Positions 63,985-64,000 of a stretch of DNA of 64,000 nt are shown here, piece by piece (position 1 is the first letter of the stretch; each line of letters opens with the position of its first letter). The position numbers and the translations under genes were made by a program. The stretch is from Alphaproteobacteria bacterium (GTDB lineage Bacteria > Pseudomonadota > Alphaproteobacteria > Micropepsales > Micropepsaceae), in the NCBI GenBank assembly GCA_016124385.1, contig WGNU01000001.1:310001-374000 (forward strand). The letters run 5' to 3'. The notes under the pieces were generated by a model, which was not told the origin of the DNA, searched no databases, and saw only the letters and a list, made by a program, of their open reading frames with translations.

Positions 63985-64000
63985 CAGGCATCCCTCACGC

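Overview
The window looks like ordinary chromosome from a GC-rich alphaproteobacterium, most likely of the Hyphomicrobiales (Rhizobiales). The grounds are gene order and content: maeB, mutS-glnD-murJ-trpS, nfuA, tsaB-rimI-fur(mur)-plsC-miaB-phoH-ybeY-corC-lnt-XRE-metK, rimP-nusA-ylxR-infB-rbfA-truB-rpsO-pnp, and fabI-fabB-fabA divergent from irr. No phage, insertion sequence, CRISPR array, rRNA or tRNA gene was recognised. Genes are dense: no gap exceeds 300 bases, and many neighbours overlap by four bases (ATGA or GTGA).

Layout. 1-13.7 kb: a partial secreted protein, an AmpG-like permease, an OlsB-like acyltransferase, a GNAT protein, maeB, mutS, glnD, murJ and trpS. 13.7-19.3 kb: a less characterised block with a palindromic repeat, a small secreted protein, an XRE regulator with a 10-bp tandem repeat over its start, a DUF2333 protein, a universal stress protein, a class III cyclase, nfuA and a nitroreductase. 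19.3-29.3 kb: the tsaB-to-metK run (tRNA modification, Fur-type regulation, phospholipid synthesis, lipoprotein acylation, S-adenosylmethionine). 29.3-33.0 kb: an accessory insert with a TauE/SafE-type permease, an Rrf2 regulator and katG. 33.1-35.6 kb: trmB, a second copy of the palindromic repeat and small accessory genes. 35.6-45.2 kb: the rimP-nusA-infB-pnp translation and RNA-decay cluster, closed by a strong terminator. 45.2-50.0 kb: a short-chain dehydrogenase, glutathione-dependent formaldehyde dehydrogenase and fabI-fabB-fabA.

50.1-53.3 kb is the most interesting part: irr, a rubrerythrin without a rubredoxin domain, a two-cluster (Fe-S)/CCG oxidoreductase and a DUF3501 protein, which together suggest a peroxide/iron module. 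A 15-bp Irr-box-like palindrome lies upstream of irr, and a close relative overlaps the putative katG promoter, possibly linking the two loci. 53.3-64 kb: an SH3 protein, a D-2-hydroxyacid dehydrogenase, a P2-type ATPase with altered ion-site residues, an ABC exporter, MAPEG, a MoeB/ThiF-like enzyme, an MFS exporter, cysK and a second Rrf2 regulator.

I found no clearly unprecedented multi-gene system. The strongest leads are regulatory or structural: the Irr-type palindromes, the 10-bp periodic repeat at 14332-14381, the covarying palindromic repeats, and the erythrin/(Fe-S)/DUF3501 trio. All functions come from reading motifs and gene order by eye; no database search was run.
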